NCBI RefSeq assembly: GCF_900116005.1
Contig: NZ_FOYI01000001.1
Location: forward strand, 186,001 to 250,000
Source of the DNA: Poseidonocella sedimentorum
Lineage (GTDB): Bacteria > Pseudomonadota > Alphaproteobacteria > Rhodobacterales > Rhodobacteraceae
DNA length: 64,000 nucleotides
Direction: 5' to 3'
A program made the position numbers and the translations under genes. Below the pieces are notes generated by a model, which saw nothing but the letters and a program-made list of their open reading frames with translations, searched no databases and was not told the origin of the DNA. Below are positions 26,627-36,298 of this stretch, one piece after another (position 1 is the first letter of the stretch; each line of letters opens with the position of its first letter).

Positions 26627-28201
26627 TTGAAGATCGGAACACCGAAAGAGGTGCTCGAAGGGGAGGCACGCGTCGCGATGACGCCTGACTCGGCGCTTCA
26701 GCTTCAGAAACTCGGATATGACTGCATCATTGAGAGCGGCGCGGGTGTGGCGGCGGGATTTGCTGACGCCGACTATGAAGCCGCCGGGGTTGCCGTGGCC
26801 AAAACCGCCGCGGCGCTGTGGAAGGACGCGGACATCATCGCAAAGGTGCGCCCGCCGACCGACACGGAGGTCAAGCGCCTCAACGGCGACAAGACCCTGA
26901 TTTCCTTCTTCTATCCCGCGTCCAACGAGGCGCTGATGGAGGCCGCTTCCCAAAAGGGTGCCTCGGTCATCGCGATGGACATGGTCCCGCGGATCTCGCG
27001 CGCGCAGAAGATGGATGCGCTCTCGTCCATGGCCAATATCGCGGGCTACCGCGCGGTCATCGAGGCGGGCAACAACTTCGGCCGCTTCTTCACCGGGCAG
27101 ATCACCGCCGCGGGCAAGGTCCCGCCGGCAAAGGTGCTCGTGGTCGGGGCCGGTGTGGCCGGGCTTGCCGCGATCGGAACCTCGACATCGCTCGGCGCGA
27201 TCACCTATGCCTTCGACGTGCGGCCCGAAGTGGCCGAACAGGTCGAATCCATGGGCGCCCAATTCGTTTACCTCGACTTCGAGGAAGAGCAGGCGGATGG
27301 ATCATCGAGCGGCGGCTATGCCTCCGTGTCCAGCCCGGAATTCCGCGAAGCACAGCTCGCCAAGTTCCGCGAACTAGCGCCCGAGGTCGACATCGTCATC
27401 ACCACAGCGCTCATCCCCAACCGCGAGGCGCCCGAGCTCTGGACCGAAGACATGGTCAAGGCCATGAAACCGGGCTCGGTCATCATCGATCTCGCGGCCG
27501 AGCGGGGCGGCAACTGCAAGCTCACGGTGAAGGACGAGAAGATCGTCACGGAAAACGGCGTGACCATCGTTGGCTACACCGATTTCCCGAGCCGCATGGC
27601 GACGCAATCCTCGACGCTCTATGCGACCAACATCCGCCACCTGATGACGGATCTGACGCCGGAAAAAGACGGTGTCGCGGTGCATGACATGGAGGATGAC
27701 GTGATCCGCGGCGCGACCATCGCGCACAAGAGCGAGATCACCTTCCCGCCGCCGCCGCCAAAGGTGCAGGCCATCGCCGCCGCGCCCAAGAAGGAGGCGC
27801 CCAAGGAGCTCACGCCCGAGGAAAAACGCGCAGCAGAAGTGGCCGCCTTCAAGGCCCAGACCAAGCAACAGGTCACGCTGCTCACCGTGGGCGCGGTGCT
27901 TTTGCTCGCGGTCGGCCTCGTGGCCCCTGCAAGCTTCATGCAGCACTTCATCGTCTTCGTCCTCGCGGTCTTCGTGGGCTTCCAGGTCATCTGGAACGTC
28001 TCGCACAGCCTGCACACCCCGCTCATGGCGGTAACGAACGCGATCTCCTCGATCATCATTCTGGGCGCGCTGATGCAAATCGGTTCGGGCTCATTTCTGG
28101 TGATTCTTCTCGCCGCGCTTTCGGTCTTCATGGCCGGGATCAATATCTTCGGCGGCTTCCTCGTGACCCGGCGCATGCTCGCCATGTTCCAGAAATCGTA
28201 A
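26627..28201 (+). CDS. pntA: NAD(P) transhydrogenase alpha subunit, fused form
   Basis: The proton-pumping transhydrogenase alpha subunit, 524 residues. The N-terminal NAD(H)-binding domain I begins [20 protein letters not shown] and contains [21 protein letters not shown] as its Rossmann motif. After a proline-rich linker (FPPPPPKVQ) the C-terminal part has four hydrophobic segments (from [15 protein letters not shown] to [17 protein letters not shown]). In many alphaproteobacteria these two parts are separate genes; here they are one. The start is a TTG at 26627, preceded by GGGGGA. The enzyme uses the proton gradient to drive NADPH formation from NADH. pntB follows after 13 bases. Confidence 0.95.
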   Translation: MKIGTPKEVLEGEARVAMTPDSALQLQKLGYDCIIESGAGVAAGFADADYEAAGVAVAKTAAALWKDADIIAKVRPPTDTEVKRLNGDKTLISFFYPASNEALMEAASQKGASVIAMDMVPRISRAQKMDALSSMANIAGYRAVIEAGNNFGRFFTGQITAAGKVPPAKVLVVGAGVAGLAAIGTSTSLGAITYAFDVRPEVAEQVESMGAQFVYLDFEEEQADGSSSGGYASVSSPEFREAQLAKFRELAPEVDIVITTALIPNREAPELWTEDMVKAMKPGSVIIDLAAERGGNCKLTVKDEKIVTENGVTIVGYTDFPSRMATQSSTLYATNIRHLMTDLTPEKDGVAVHDMEDDVIRGATIAHKSEITFPPPPPKVQAIAAAPKKEAPKELTPEEKRAAEVAAFKAQTKQQVTLLTVGAVLLLAVGLVAPASFMQHFIVFVLAVFVGFQVIWNVSHSLHTPLMAVTNAISSIIILGALMQIGSGSFLVILLAALSVFMAGINIFGGFLVTRRMLAMFQKS

Positions 28202-28214
28202 GGGGGCGCAGATC

Positions 28215-29648
28215 ATGGAATTCGGTTTTACCACAGCGGCTTATGTCGTTTCAGCGGTGCTCTTCATCCTGTCACTCGGGGGGCTCTCGGGGCAGGAAAG
28301 CGCCAAGCGCGCGGTCTGGTACGGCATCGTCGGGATGGCCATCGCGGTCGTCGCGACGCTGATCGGCCCGGGCTCGGGGCTTTGGCTCTTGTCGCTCATC
28401 CTCATCGCAGGCGGGGGGGCGATCGGCTACATGCTCGCCTCGCGCGTCGAGATGACCCAGATGCCGGAACTGGTCGCGGGGATGCACGCGCTTGTCGGCC
28501 TTGCGGCTGTCTTCGTGGGCTTCATCGCACACGTCGAGCTGGGCCGTGTCCTCGCCATGGACGCGGCGGAGAAGCAGGCGCTTGAAGGTTTTGCGGCGCT
28601 TCTCGCCAAGAAAGAAGCGGTCGAGGTCAACATCTTGCGCGTCGAAGCGGCGCTCGGGATCTGGATCGGCGCGGTGACCTTCACCGGTTCGGTCATCGCC
28701 TATGGCAAGCTGTCGGGCCGCGTCGGCTCTGCGGCGACCAAGCTGCCGGGCGGGCATCTTCTCAACGCGGGCGCGGCGATCCTGTCGCTGATCTGCCTGA
28801 TCTGGTACCTCGGCTCCGGCGCCTTCCTGCCGCTGCTGATCCTGACCATCGCGGCGCTCTTCATCGGGTATCACCTGATCATGGGCATCGGCGGGGCCGA
28901 CATGCCGGTGGTTGTCTCGATGCTCAACTCCTATTCGGGCTGGGCCGCGGCGGCGATCGGCTTCTCGCTGGGCAACGATCTGCTGATCGTGGTCGGCGCG
29001 CTGGTGGGCTCCTCGGGGGCGATCCTGAGCTACATCATGTGCAAGGCGATGAACCGCAGCTTCGTGTCGGTGATCCTCGGCGGCTTCGGCGGCACGAGCG
29101 GCCCTGCGATGGCGGTTGAAGGCGAGCAGATCGCGATCGATGCCGATGGCGTCGCGACCGCGCTTGATGAGGCCGACAGCGTCATCATCGTGCCCGGCTA
29201 CGGCATGGCGGTGGCGCAGGCGCAGCAATCGGTCTCCGAACTGACCAAGCGGCTGCGGGGCAAGGGCAAGAACGTGCGTTTCGCGATTCACCCCGTTGCG
29301 GGCCGTCTGCCCGGGCACATGAACGTGCTGCTGGCGGAGGCCAAGGTGCCCTATGACATCGTGATGGAAATGGACGAGATCAACGACGATTTCCCCGATA
29401 CGGACGTGGTGATCGTGATCGGCTCCAATGACATCGTGAACCCGGCCGCGCAGGATGATCCCAATTCGCCCATCGCCGGGATGCCGGTGCTGGAAGTGTG
29501 GAAAGCCAAGCAGGTCTTCGTCTCCAAACGGGGACAGGGCACGGGCTATTCGGGCATCGAGAACCCACTTTTCTTCAAAGAGAACACGCGGATGTTCTAC
29601 GGGGATGCCAAGAAGTCGCTCGACGAACTTCTGACCCGCATCAACTGA
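28215..29648 (+). CDS. pntB: NAD(P) transhydrogenase beta subunit
   Basis: The beta subunit, 477 residues. About eight or nine hydrophobic segments fill the first 290 residues and form the proton channel with PntA. The C-terminal domain III binds NADP(H): it contains [39 protein letters not shown] and [20 protein letters not shown] lies before its ATG. It is co-transcribed with pntA and followed by a bidirectional terminator at 29690-29727. Confidence 0.96.
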   Translation: MEFGFTTAAYVVSAVLFILSLGGLSGQESAKRAVWYGIVGMAIAVVATLIGPGSGLWLLSLILIAGGGAIGYMLASRVEMTQMPELVAGMHALVGLAAVFVGFIAHVELGRVLAMDAAEKQALEGFAALLAKKEAVEVNILRVEAALGIWIGAVTFTGSVIAYGKLSGRVGSAATKLPGGHLLNAGAAILSLICLIWYLGSGAFLPLLILTIAALFIGYHLIMGIGGADMPVVVSMLNSYSGWAAAAIGFSLGNDLLIVVGALVGSSGAILSYIMCKAMNRSFVSVILGGFGGTSGPAMAVEGEQIAIDADGVATALDEADSVIIVPGYGMAVAQAQQSVSELTKRLRGKGKNVRFAIHPVAGRLPGHMNVLLAEAKVPYDIVMEMDEINDDFPDTDVVIVIGSNDIVNPAAQDDPNSPIAGMPVLEVWKAKQVFVSKRGQGTGYSGIENPLFFKENTRMFYGDAKKSLDELLTRIN

Positions 29649-29689
29649 GACGCGCGGGCGGCGGGGTATGCCCCGCCGCATGAGGCAAA

Positions 29690-29727
29690 GAAAAAAACGG
29701 CCCGCCGGTTGGCGGGCCGCTTTTCGT
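29690..29727. terminator. Bidirectional intrinsic terminator, pntB and chemoreceptor
   Basis: CGGCCCGCC (29698-29706) pairs perfectly with GGCGGGCCG (29711-29719) around GGTT. On the plus strand it is followed by CTTTTCGTT, on the minus strand by a run of T (forward AAAAAAA). It lies 50 bases after pntB and 90 bases beyond the convergent chemoreceptor stop. A weaker GC hairpin precedes it at 29659-29680. Confidence 0.85.
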
Positions 29728-29806
29728 TGGCGGCGGGCCCTGGGGACTGGCGCGCACCGCCTGCTTGCTTTGGAAGCCGGGAGCAGCGTCCCGGGAAGAG
29801 CGCGGC

Positions 29807-31219
29807 CTAGCGGCCGAATTCATAGGCGAGGCGGAGCCCGCCCCAGTGCCGCCCGCGCACCATGATCGGGGCGGAGAGGTCCTTCATCATCTTGAAATTG
29901 CCGCCGCCCATATCGCGGCGATAGACCTGAAGCAGGAAGGGTGCTTCGGAGCGGCCGGCCTTGAGCCCGACACGGTCATTGAAGATGCGGCGGTTGCGGC
30001 TCTTGGCGGCGTTTTCCACCGGGTCGTTGCCCTGAGGCTGCGAGAACTGCTTGTTGTGCGTGGGCAGGTAGCCGTTTCGATCCACCGCAGCGCAGAAGAC
30101 GATCCGCCGATCCGCGGCCAGTGCGGCTTCTAGGATCGGGGGCAGGAGCTTGTCGGTGAGGCTGGTGAAGGGGGTCATCACCTGCTCGGGATCGGTGCCG
30201 GGAATCGCGCGGTAGTCGGTCGAGAAGAGCTGGCCGGAGGAGATGACCCCACGCTCCAGCGCCTCTTCGAAACGCGCGCCGATCTGGGCCGCGTCCTGTT
30301 TCACCCGGGTGATGAAGCGGTCGTCGGAACTGCCGCCGCCGGCGGCCACGCCGCGCTGGAGGATCGTTTCACCCTGATCGATGAGCTTGTGCGTCCGGTC
30401 GCGGGCGGCGCTGATGCTCTGGGTGATCGCGCGGCTCGCGTGGTGCATCTCTTCGAAGGCCGGCAGGAACCCCTCGACAGCACCGCGGACGCTCTCGGCC
30501 TCATCGCCGATTTCGCGGGCGCGGGTCTCGGTGTCCTTGGCGGCGCTTGCGATCGTGCCGAGCGTTTCCTGCACCTGACCGGAGGACGTCTGGACGAGCG
30601 CGGCTTCGCCGCCTGCGTGGTCGGCTTCCTTGCGGAACCCGGCGATCCACTCGGCCAACCGGTCGATGCTCTCGCGGATCCCCGAGGCGGAGGTGGCGGT
30701 GCGGTTCGACAGCTCGTTGATCTCTTCGGCCACGACGGCAAAGCCGCGCCCGGCCTCGCCCGCGCGGGCGGCTTCGATCTTGGCGTTGATGGCGAGGATG
30801 TTGACTTGCGTTGCGATGCCGGAGATCTGGGCGGTGCTGCTTTGAACATCGGCCAGCGCATCGCTCACCTCGCCCATCTTGCCCGCAAGGGTCTGGACAA
30901 AAGCGCTCACCTCGCCAATGCGCTCGCTGTCGGCGGCGAGCCCGTCAAGCGAGCCGCTGACCTTGGCGTCCATCTCACCGGCGGTCTCGATCACCCGGTC
31001 GATCGCCGCGGAGACGCGCTTGTTGCTCTCGGCCAGGGTACGCGCGCCGCTATAGACGCCATCAAGCGCGGCTTGCTGCGCCTTGGAGCGCGCGTCCACG
31101 TCGTCGAGAAACCCCGCCAGATCGACGATCTCATAGCCCAGAGAAGCACTGGTCTCGACGATGGAAGTCAGATTCCGGTCCGGCGTCGGCCGGGTATTGA
31201 GGTCTTGCAGGGCGGTCAT
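29807..31219 (-). CDS. Soluble methyl-accepting chemotaxis-type signalling protein
   Basis: A 470-residue chemoreceptor with no transmembrane segment, so probably cytoplasmic. Residues about 40-290 form a long coiled coil with the signalling tip QVNILAINAKIEAARAGEAG near 138-157, the conserved contact site for CheA and CheW. The C-terminal domain (about 290-470, with RNGYLPTHNKQFSQPQG and MMKDLSAPIMVRGRHWGGLRLAYEF) resembles the Cache-like sensor tails found on some cytoplasmic receptors. Thus the sensor sits at the C-terminus, the reverse of the usual order. The start at the ATG at 31219 has AAGGA in front. No che genes are nearby. The ligand is unknown. Confidence 0.85.
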   Translation of the reverse strand: MTALQDLNTRPTPDRNLTSIVETSASLGYEIVDLAGFLDDVDARSKAQQAALDGVYSGARTLAESNKRVSAAIDRVIETAGEMDAKVSGSLDGLAADSERIGEVSAFVQTLAGKMGEVSDALADVQSSTAQISGIATQVNILAINAKIEAARAGEAGRGFAVVAEEINELSNRTATSASGIRESIDRLAEWIAGFRKEADHAGGEAALVQTSSGQVQETLGTIASAAKDTETRAREIGDEAESVRGAVEGFLPAFEEMHHASRAITQSISAARDRTHKLIDQGETILQRGVAAGGGSSDDRFITRVKQDAAQIGARFEEALERGVISSGQLFSTDYRAIPGTDPEQVMTPFTSLTDKLLPPILEAALAADRRIVFCAAVDRNGYLPTHNKQFSQPQGNDPVENAAKSRNRRIFNDRVGLKAGRSEAPFLLQVYRRDMGGGNFKMMKDLSAPIMVRGRHWGGLRLAYEFGR

Positions 31220-31295
31220 CAGGGATCCTTGCGCTTGATCTGGCATCCGTCGGGTTCGGGCCAAAAAGTCAGACAAGGTTGAAGATCGCGTTAAA

Positions 31296-31742
31296 TCAGG
31301 CTGTGCTTTGCCGGGCCATGTCGAGCGCTTCGGTGATCGCATCGAGCGTGAGCAGGATGGAGGCGTGGCGGTTCTTGTAGGCGCGTGCAGGCAGCAGGAC
31401 CTCAAGCCCGTCGAAGGGCGCCGCGGGGGGCGGGCCGCCGGACTTCAGCATCGCTTCCAGCGCATCGCGGGCCGCGCGGATCTGGGCCTCCGTCGCGCCG
31501 ACCACCGCCTCGCCCACCACCGAGGCCGATGCCTGACCGAGCGCGCAGGCCTTCACGTCCTGGGCGTAGTCGGTCACGACGCCATCTTCGAATTTGACAT
31601 CGACCGTCACGGTGGAGCCGCAGAGCGGCGAGCGCTTGCGGGCCCGGGCCGTCGGGGCGTCGAGCTGGCCCAGACGGGGGATATCGGCCGCGAGCGCGAG
31701 GATGCGCGAAGAATAGAGCTTGATCAGATCGCTGTCGGACAT
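31296..31742 (-). CDS. Iron-sulfur cluster assembly scaffold, IscU/NifU N-terminal type
   Basis: A 148-residue protein of the IscU/NifU-N scaffold family, on which new iron-sulfur clusters are built. The first two cluster cysteines are present as Cys41 (PLCGSTVTVDV) and Cys66 (VKACALGQAS). The third, expected in an RxxC motif near the C-terminal helix, is absent: the corresponding segment reads NRHASILLTLDAI near residue 128. Such variants are common in alphaproteobacteria and may act in cluster handling rather than as a classical scaffold. The start at 31742 gives MSDSDLIKLYSSRILALAAD. It is divergent from hisI and leads toward the chemoreceptor gene. Confidence 0.85.
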   Translation of the reverse strand: MSDSDLIKLYSSRILALAADIPRLGQLDAPTARARKRSPLCGSTVTVDVKFEDGVVTDYAQDVKACALGQASASVVGEAVVGATEAQIRAARDALEAMLKSGGPPPAAPFDGLEVLLPARAYKNRHASILLTLDAITEALDMARQSTA

Positions 31743-31808
31743 GGCTTTCTCTTTGCGGCCCCTTGATTTAGATAGGCGAGGCCTCCGGCAATGCAAAGGA
31801 GAAACCCC

Positions 31809-32168
31809 GTGCCCTTCGATCCCTCCCGACTAAAGTATGATGCTCAGGGCCTTATTCCGGCGATCGCGCAGGATGCGGCGGGGGGCGAGGTGCTGATGAT
31901 GGCCTGGATGAATGCCGAGGCCGTGGCGCGGACGCTCAAGACGGGCCGCGTCACCTACTGGTCGCGCTCGCGGGCCGATTTCTGGGTGAAGGGCGAGACG
32001 AGCGGGCATGTGCAGGAGCTGGTCGAGCTGCGCGTCGATTGCGACAGCGATTGCCTTCTGGTCCTCGTCAACCAGACCGGCCCCGCCTGTCACACCAATC
32101 GCCGGAGCTGCTTCTACACCGCCGTGCAGGACGGCGAAGAGGTCGAGATCATGGCGCCGATGAGCTGA
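31809..32168 (+). CDS. hisI: Phosphoribosyl-AMP cyclohydrolase HisI
   Basis: The third enzyme of histidine biosynthesis, which opens the adenine ring of phosphoribosyl-AMP. It is the single-domain form of 119 residues, without a HisE fusion. The metal sites are clear: DCDSDC (residues 77-82), then CH at 94-95 and Cys101 in RRSCFY. The GTG at 31809 is preferred because AAGGAG lies seven bases upstream; the ATG at 31791 would place that site inside the gene. The 3' end overlaps the convergent gluQRS gene by 20 bases. Confidence 0.94.
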   Translation: MPFDPSRLKYDAQGLIPAIAQDAAGGEVLMMAWMNAEAVARTLKTGRVTYWSRSRADFWVKGETSGHVQELVELRVDCDSDCLLVLVNQTGPACHTNRRSCFYTAVQDGEEVEIMAPMS

Positions 32169-33009
32169 TTTCCGGCAGCATTGCCCGGAGATCTGCGGGG
32201 CCAAGCCCCTCGGCGCGATAGGTTGCGATGGCGCGGGCGTCGTCGCGTTTGGCGAGCCGCTTTCCTGTCTCGTCCCGGATCAGCGCGTGGTGATGATAGA
32301 CCGGAGTCGGCAGGCCGAGCAGATGTTGCAGCAGCACATGGATGCGGGTCGCCTCGAAGAGGTCTTCGCCGCGGGTCACATGGCTCACGCCCTGAGCCGC
32401 ATCATCCACCACGACGCCGAGGTGATAGGACGCGCCCATGTCCCGCCGCGCGAGCACGATATCGCCGATGCTGGTGATCAGATCCTCCGCGCTGAGCCGG
32501 TGGCGCCCGGCGAAACCCGGGCCGATCTCGTCAAACCCCGGATCGCCGGTCAGGCGCGCCGCCGCGCGGGCCATGTCGAGGCGGATCGCGTCGGTCGGGC
32601 CTCGCTCCGCCATGGGGCGGGCGCGGCAGGTGCCGGGATAGATCCGGCCGTCTGGGCCAAACTCTGGTGCCCCTTCTTGCGGCGCGCTGGCGGCGGCGTC
32701 GATGTCGCGGCGGGTGCAGCGGCAGGGGTAGGTGAGGCCCATCTCGGTGAGGTGGCCCAGGGCGCTGGCGTACTCGGCGGGGTGGTCCGACTGGCGGCGC
32801 ACCGGGACCGGCCAATCAAGCCCGAGCCAGTGCAGATCATCGAAAATCTGTGCCTCCCAGGCCGGCCGGCTGCGGCTTTGGTCCAGATCGTCGATCCGCA
32901 CCAGAAACCTGCCCCCGTGACCGGCCGCCAGCCTCTCCGCCACCAGCGCCGCATAGGCATGGCCGAGGTGCAGCGGGCCGGTGGGGGACGGGGCGAAGCG
33001 GGTGATCAC
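32149..33009 (-). CDS. gluQ: tRNA glutamyl-Q(34) synthetase GluQRS
   Basis: A truncated class I glutamyl-tRNA synthetase of 286 residues that glutamylates queuosine-34 of tRNA-Asp. The HIGH-like motif is in [18 protein letters not shown], and [10 protein letters not shown] stands for KMSKS. The zinc ligands lie in [11 protein letters not shown] and GTCRARP. The anticodon-binding domain of GluRS is absent, as expected. The GTG at 33009 overlaps the trmFO stop as GTGA and is chosen for that reason. It is translationally coupled to trmFO, another tRNA-modification gene. Confidence 0.93.
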   Translation of the reverse strand: MITRFAPSPTGPLHLGHAYAALVAERLAAGHGGRFLVRIDDLDQSRSRPAWEAQIFDDLHWLGLDWPVPVRRQSDHPAEYASALGHLTEMGLTYPCRCTRRDIDAAASAPQEGAPEFGPDGRIYPGTCRARPMAERGPTDAIRLDMARAAARLTGDPGFDEIGPGFAGRHRLSAEDLITSIGDIVLARRDMGASYHLGVVVDDAAQGVSHVTRGEDLFEATRIHVLLQHLLGLPTPVYHHHALIRDETGKRLAKRDDARAIATYRAEGLGPADLRAMLPEISSSAP

Positions 33010-34358
33010 GCGGGGGCGTGCGCCTGCGCGAGCCACTCGGTCCAGGCCGCCTTGGCGCGGTCGGTGTAGCCCTTGTAGCGCTCCTTGCGGCCCCGCCGCC
33101 CGCCGCGCAGCCCGTCGAGCGGACGGAAGAGCCCGAAGTTGACGTTCATCGGCTGAAAGGTCTTGGCCTCGGCCCCGCCGGTGATGTGATGGATGAGCGC
33201 GCCCATGGCGCTGTCCTGCGGCACATCGGGAAGCGGCTGGCCGAGGATCTCGGCGGCGGCCATGCGCCCCGCGATCAGGCCCATCGCGGCGCTCTCGACA
33301 TAGCCTTCCACACCGGTCACCTGACCGGCGAAGCGGATGTTCGGGCGCGAGCGCAGGCGCATCTGGGCGTCCAGCAGGGTGGGCGAGTTGAGGAACGTGT
33401 TGCGGTGGATCCCGCCAAGGCGCGCGAAACGGGCATTCTCAAGCCCGGGAATCATTTTGAAAACATCGGTTTGCGCACCATACTTCATCTTGGTCTGAAA
33501 GCCCACGATGTTGAAGAGCGTGCCGAGCGCGTTGTCCCGCCGGAGCTGGACGATGGCATGAGCCTTGACGTCGGGTGCGTGCGGGTTGGTGAGGCCCACC
33601 GGCTTCATCGGGCCGTGGCGCAGCGTCTCGCGGCCGCGCTCGGCCATGACCTCGATCGGCAGGCAGCCGTCGAAATACCCGGCCGTTTCACCTTCGTGAA
33701 ACTCGGTCTTCTCGGCCGCGAGCAGCGCGTCGATGAAGGCCTCGTACTGGTCGCGGCCCATCGGGCAGTTGAGATAGGCGCGGCGCTCCTCCTCGGTCTC
33801 GCCCTTGTCGTAGCGCGACTGGAACCAGGCCTTCTCCATGTCGATGCTGTCGGCATGGACGATGGGGGCGATTGCGTCGAAAAACGCCAGCCGATCCTCG
33901 CCGGTCTCCGCGGCGATCGCGGCGCCAAGGCTGGCGGAGGTGAGCGGGCCGGTGGCGATGATCCATTGGCCGCTCTGGGGGAGGTGGTCGATCTCGCCGG
34001 GCTCGACACGGATCCCCGGATGGGCCCGCAGCGCCGCGGTCACGGCCTCGGCAAACGCCTCGCGGTCCACGGCAAGCGCGCCGCCGGCGGGCAGGCGGTG
34101 CCGGTCGGCCATGGCCATGATGAGCCCGTCGGCCGCGCGCATTTCCCAATGCAGCAGGCCCACAGCGTTTTGCTCGTCATCGTCGGAGCGGAAGGAGTTG
34201 GAGCAGACCATCTCGGCGAGGTTGCCGGTCTGGTGGGCGAAGGTGCCGGTCTGGGGGCGCATCTCGTGGATGACCACGGGCACGCCGGCATTGGCGGCCT
34301 GCCACGCGGCCTCGGACCCGGCCATGCCACCGCCGATGATATGAAGCTCTTGTGTCAT
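33006..34358 (-). CDS. trmFO: FADH2- and folate-dependent tRNA (uracil-54-C5)-methyltransferase TrmFO
   Basis: A 450-residue flavoprotein that methylates U54 of tRNA to ribothymidine, using methylenetetrahydrofolate and FADH2 rather than SAM. The FAD-binding motif GGGMAG is at residues 9-14 ([20 protein letters not shown]). [11 protein letters not shown] follows, as in TrmFO and GidA-related proteins, and later [36 protein letters not shown]. The start at the ATG at 34358 has the expected N-terminus. It is transcribed with gluQRS and divergent from the hotdog gene, with 115 bases between. Confidence 0.96.
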   Translation of the reverse strand: MTQELHIIGGGMAGSEAAWQAANAGVPVVIHEMRPQTGTFAHQTGNLAEMVCSNSFRSDDDEQNAVGLLHWEMRAADGLIMAMADRHRLPAGGALAVDREAFAEAVTAALRAHPGIRVEPGEIDHLPQSGQWIIATGPLTSASLGAAIAAETGEDRLAFFDAIAPIVHADSIDMEKAWFQSRYDKGETEEERRAYLNCPMGRDQYEAFIDALLAAEKTEFHEGETAGYFDGCLPIEVMAERGRETLRHGPMKPVGLTNPHAPDVKAHAIVQLRRDNALGTLFNIVGFQTKMKYGAQTDVFKMIPGLENARFARLGGIHRNTFLNSPTLLDAQMRLRSRPNIRFAGQVTGVEGYVESAAMGLIAGRMAAAEILGQPLPDVPQDSAMGALIHHITGGAEAKTFQPMNVNFGLFRPLDGLRGGRRGRKERYKGYTDRAKAAWTEWLAQAHAPA

Positions 34359-34473
34359 GTGCCGCCATGTAGGGGGTTTGGCGCGTGCTGTCACGGGGGA
34401 AACCGCCGAAACGCGGGGTTGCATGGCGCGCGCGGGCTTGCCACGGTCAGCCGCGACGAGGGGGGAGGCGCAC

Positions 34474-34893
34474 ATGCCGCTGAAGATGGATATTCCGGCG
34501 CTTGAGGCGTTTCTCAAGGCTCAATTCCCGCAGGTGGCGGAGACGTTTCGCATCGAGGCGGTGGCCGAGGTGGGGCTGACCTTGCGGCTTCTGACCGATG
34601 AGCGTCACCTGCGCCCGGGTGGGACCGTTTCGGGCCCGGCGATGTTCGCGCTGGCCGATGTCGGCGTCTATCTCGCGATACTCGCGAGCGTGGGGCCGGA
34701 GGCGCTGGCCGTGACCACCAATGCCTCGATCGATTTTCTGCGCAAACCGCGCGCGGGGGCCGATCTGCTGGCGCAGGTGCGGCTTTTGAAGCTCGGGCGG
34801 GTGCTCGCGGTGGGGGAGGCCTTGATCACCTCGGAGGGCGACGACGCGCCCGTGGCGCGGGCCTCGCTCACCTATTCGCGTCCGCCGCAGTGA
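34474..34893 (+). CDS. PaaI-family hotdog-fold thioesterase
   Basis: A 139-residue hotdog-fold protein of the PaaI/YbgC-like group, expected to hydrolyse acyl-CoA thioesters. The central helix and active-site region reads [22 protein letters not shown]; the usual Asn or Asp general base corresponds to the Asp in ALADVG. A second strand pair includes [19 protein letters not shown]. The start at 34474 has GGGGGAGG upstream. The substrate is unknown; the nearby genes give no hint. Confidence 0.82.
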   Translation: MPLKMDIPALEAFLKAQFPQVAETFRIEAVAEVGLTLRLLTDERHLRPGGTVSGPAMFALADVGVYLAILASVGPEALAVTTNASIDFLRKPRAGADLLAQVRLLKLGRVLAVGEALITSEGDDAPVARASLTYSRPPQ

Positions 34894-35020
34894 GCCCTCC
34901 CGTATACCGCGGCGCACCGACAAGCCTTGGTATCCAAAGGATTATTCCTGTACAGCCGCCCCGTCTGCGCTATGCTCGCGGGGACCGGACGGATGAGGGA
35001 GCGGCCCAGCCGAGACGCGG

Positions 35021-36298
35021 ATGCCGATAGAAGATCACCCCCGACGCTTCGAGCTTGCCAACGAGCTCCACGCGCGGCCATTTCCAAAGCTCACCGCCCC
35101 GGCGATGGTGCATTTCGTCGCCATCAAGCAGCCCGAGGATGCCGCCGCGCGCGATCGCGGCGAGGATCGGGCGCATCTTCTGGCCCTGCTGGACCGGCAC
35201 GGCGCGGCCCATCCCGCCCCGGGCGCGACGCATCATTCCTGCCGCATCGGGCGGCACCGGCTGAAGTGGGAACAGCACACCGAATTCGTCACCTACACCG
35301 CCTTCGCCGAGGGGGTCTCGCCGCGGCCCTTCGATGCGGCCGAGACCGAGGTTTTCCCCGAGGAATGGCTGGCCGGCGCGCCCGGCGTGCGGATGACATC
35401 GGCGATGATCCGGGTCGAGCCGCGCCCCGCGCCGGACCGGATCGAGGCGCTGGTGGCGGAGTGGTTCGTGGCCGAGAGCGTGGCGGTGTCGTCGGTTCTC
35501 GATGACACGGCGGTGATCGCGGGGGATTTTCGCATCGATGCGGGCGGGCATCTGCGCTTTGCGGTCTTCTCCGAACCCGAGGCCAATGCGCGGCGCGTCG
35601 GCCGGATCGTCCAGCGGCTCTGCGAGGTGGAGACCTACAAGACGATGTCGATGCTGGGCCTTGCGCGGGCGCGGGAGATGTCGGCCCAGATGGGCGCGCT
35701 CGACACGCGCCTCACCCAGCTCATGGACCGGATGACGTCGCAGGACGGCGCGGCGGAAGAGACCCTGCGCCAGCTGCTGGCGATCTCGGCTGAACTGGAA
35801 TCGCTTTCCGCCCGTGCGGCCTTCCGTTTCGGCGCGACCGGGGCTTATGAGGCGCTGGTGCTGGAGCGGATCAAGGTGCTGCGCGAGGTGCGCTTCGACG
35901 GGCGGCAGACCTTCGCGGAGTTCATGCTGCGCCGGTTCGATCCGGCGATGCGCACCGTCAAGAGCACCGAGGCGCGGCTTGGGGCGCTTGCCAACCGGGC
36001 GATCCGGGCGGCGGAGCTGTTGCGCACACGGGTCGATGTGGAACGTTCGGCCCAGAACCAGGCGCTCCTGGCAAGCATGGACCGCCGGGCGGATCTGCAA
36101 CTGCGCCTTCAGAAGACGGTCGAGGGGCTCTCCGTCGTGGCGATCAGCTACTACGCGGTCTCGCTCGCGGGCTATCTGCTCTATCCGGTCGCCGGGTGGC
36201 TGGGGATGAGCAAGGGGCTTTTGATCGCGCTGGTCACGCCGCCTGTTGTGCTGGCCGTCCTGCTGATGATCCGGCGGATCCGCGAGAAAATGGAGTGA
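35021..36298 (+). CDS. DUF3422-family protein with C-terminal membrane segments
   Basis: A 425-residue protein of the DUF3422 family, common in alphaproteobacteria and of unknown function. The conserved opening HPRRFELANELHARPFP and the block WEQHTEFVTYTAF identify it. The middle is helical and Ala/Arg rich, and the last 60 residues contain two hydrophobic segments (AISYYAVSLAGYLLYPVAGW and LLIALVTPPVVLAVLLMI). It is presumably anchored to the inner membrane by its C-terminus. Its last 65 bases overlap the convergent YeeE-type gene. Confidence 0.85.
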   Translation: MPIEDHPRRFELANELHARPFPKLTAPAMVHFVAIKQPEDAAARDRGEDRAHLLALLDRHGAAHPAPGATHHSCRIGRHRLKWEQHTEFVTYTAFAEGVSPRPFDAAETEVFPEEWLAGAPGVRMTSAMIRVEPRPAPDRIEALVAEWFVAESVAVSSVLDDTAVIAGDFRIDAGGHLRFAVFSEPEANARRVGRIVQRLCEVETYKTMSMLGLARAREMSAQMGALDTRLTQLMDRMTSQDGAAEETLRQLLAISAELESLSARAAFRFGATGAYEALVLERIKVLREVRFDGRQTFAEFMLRRFDPAMRTVKSTEARLGALANRAIRAAELLRTRVDVERSAQNQALLASMDRRADLQLRLQKTVEGLSVVAISYYAVSLAGYLLYPVAGWLGMSKGLLIALVTPPVVLAVLLMIRRIREKME

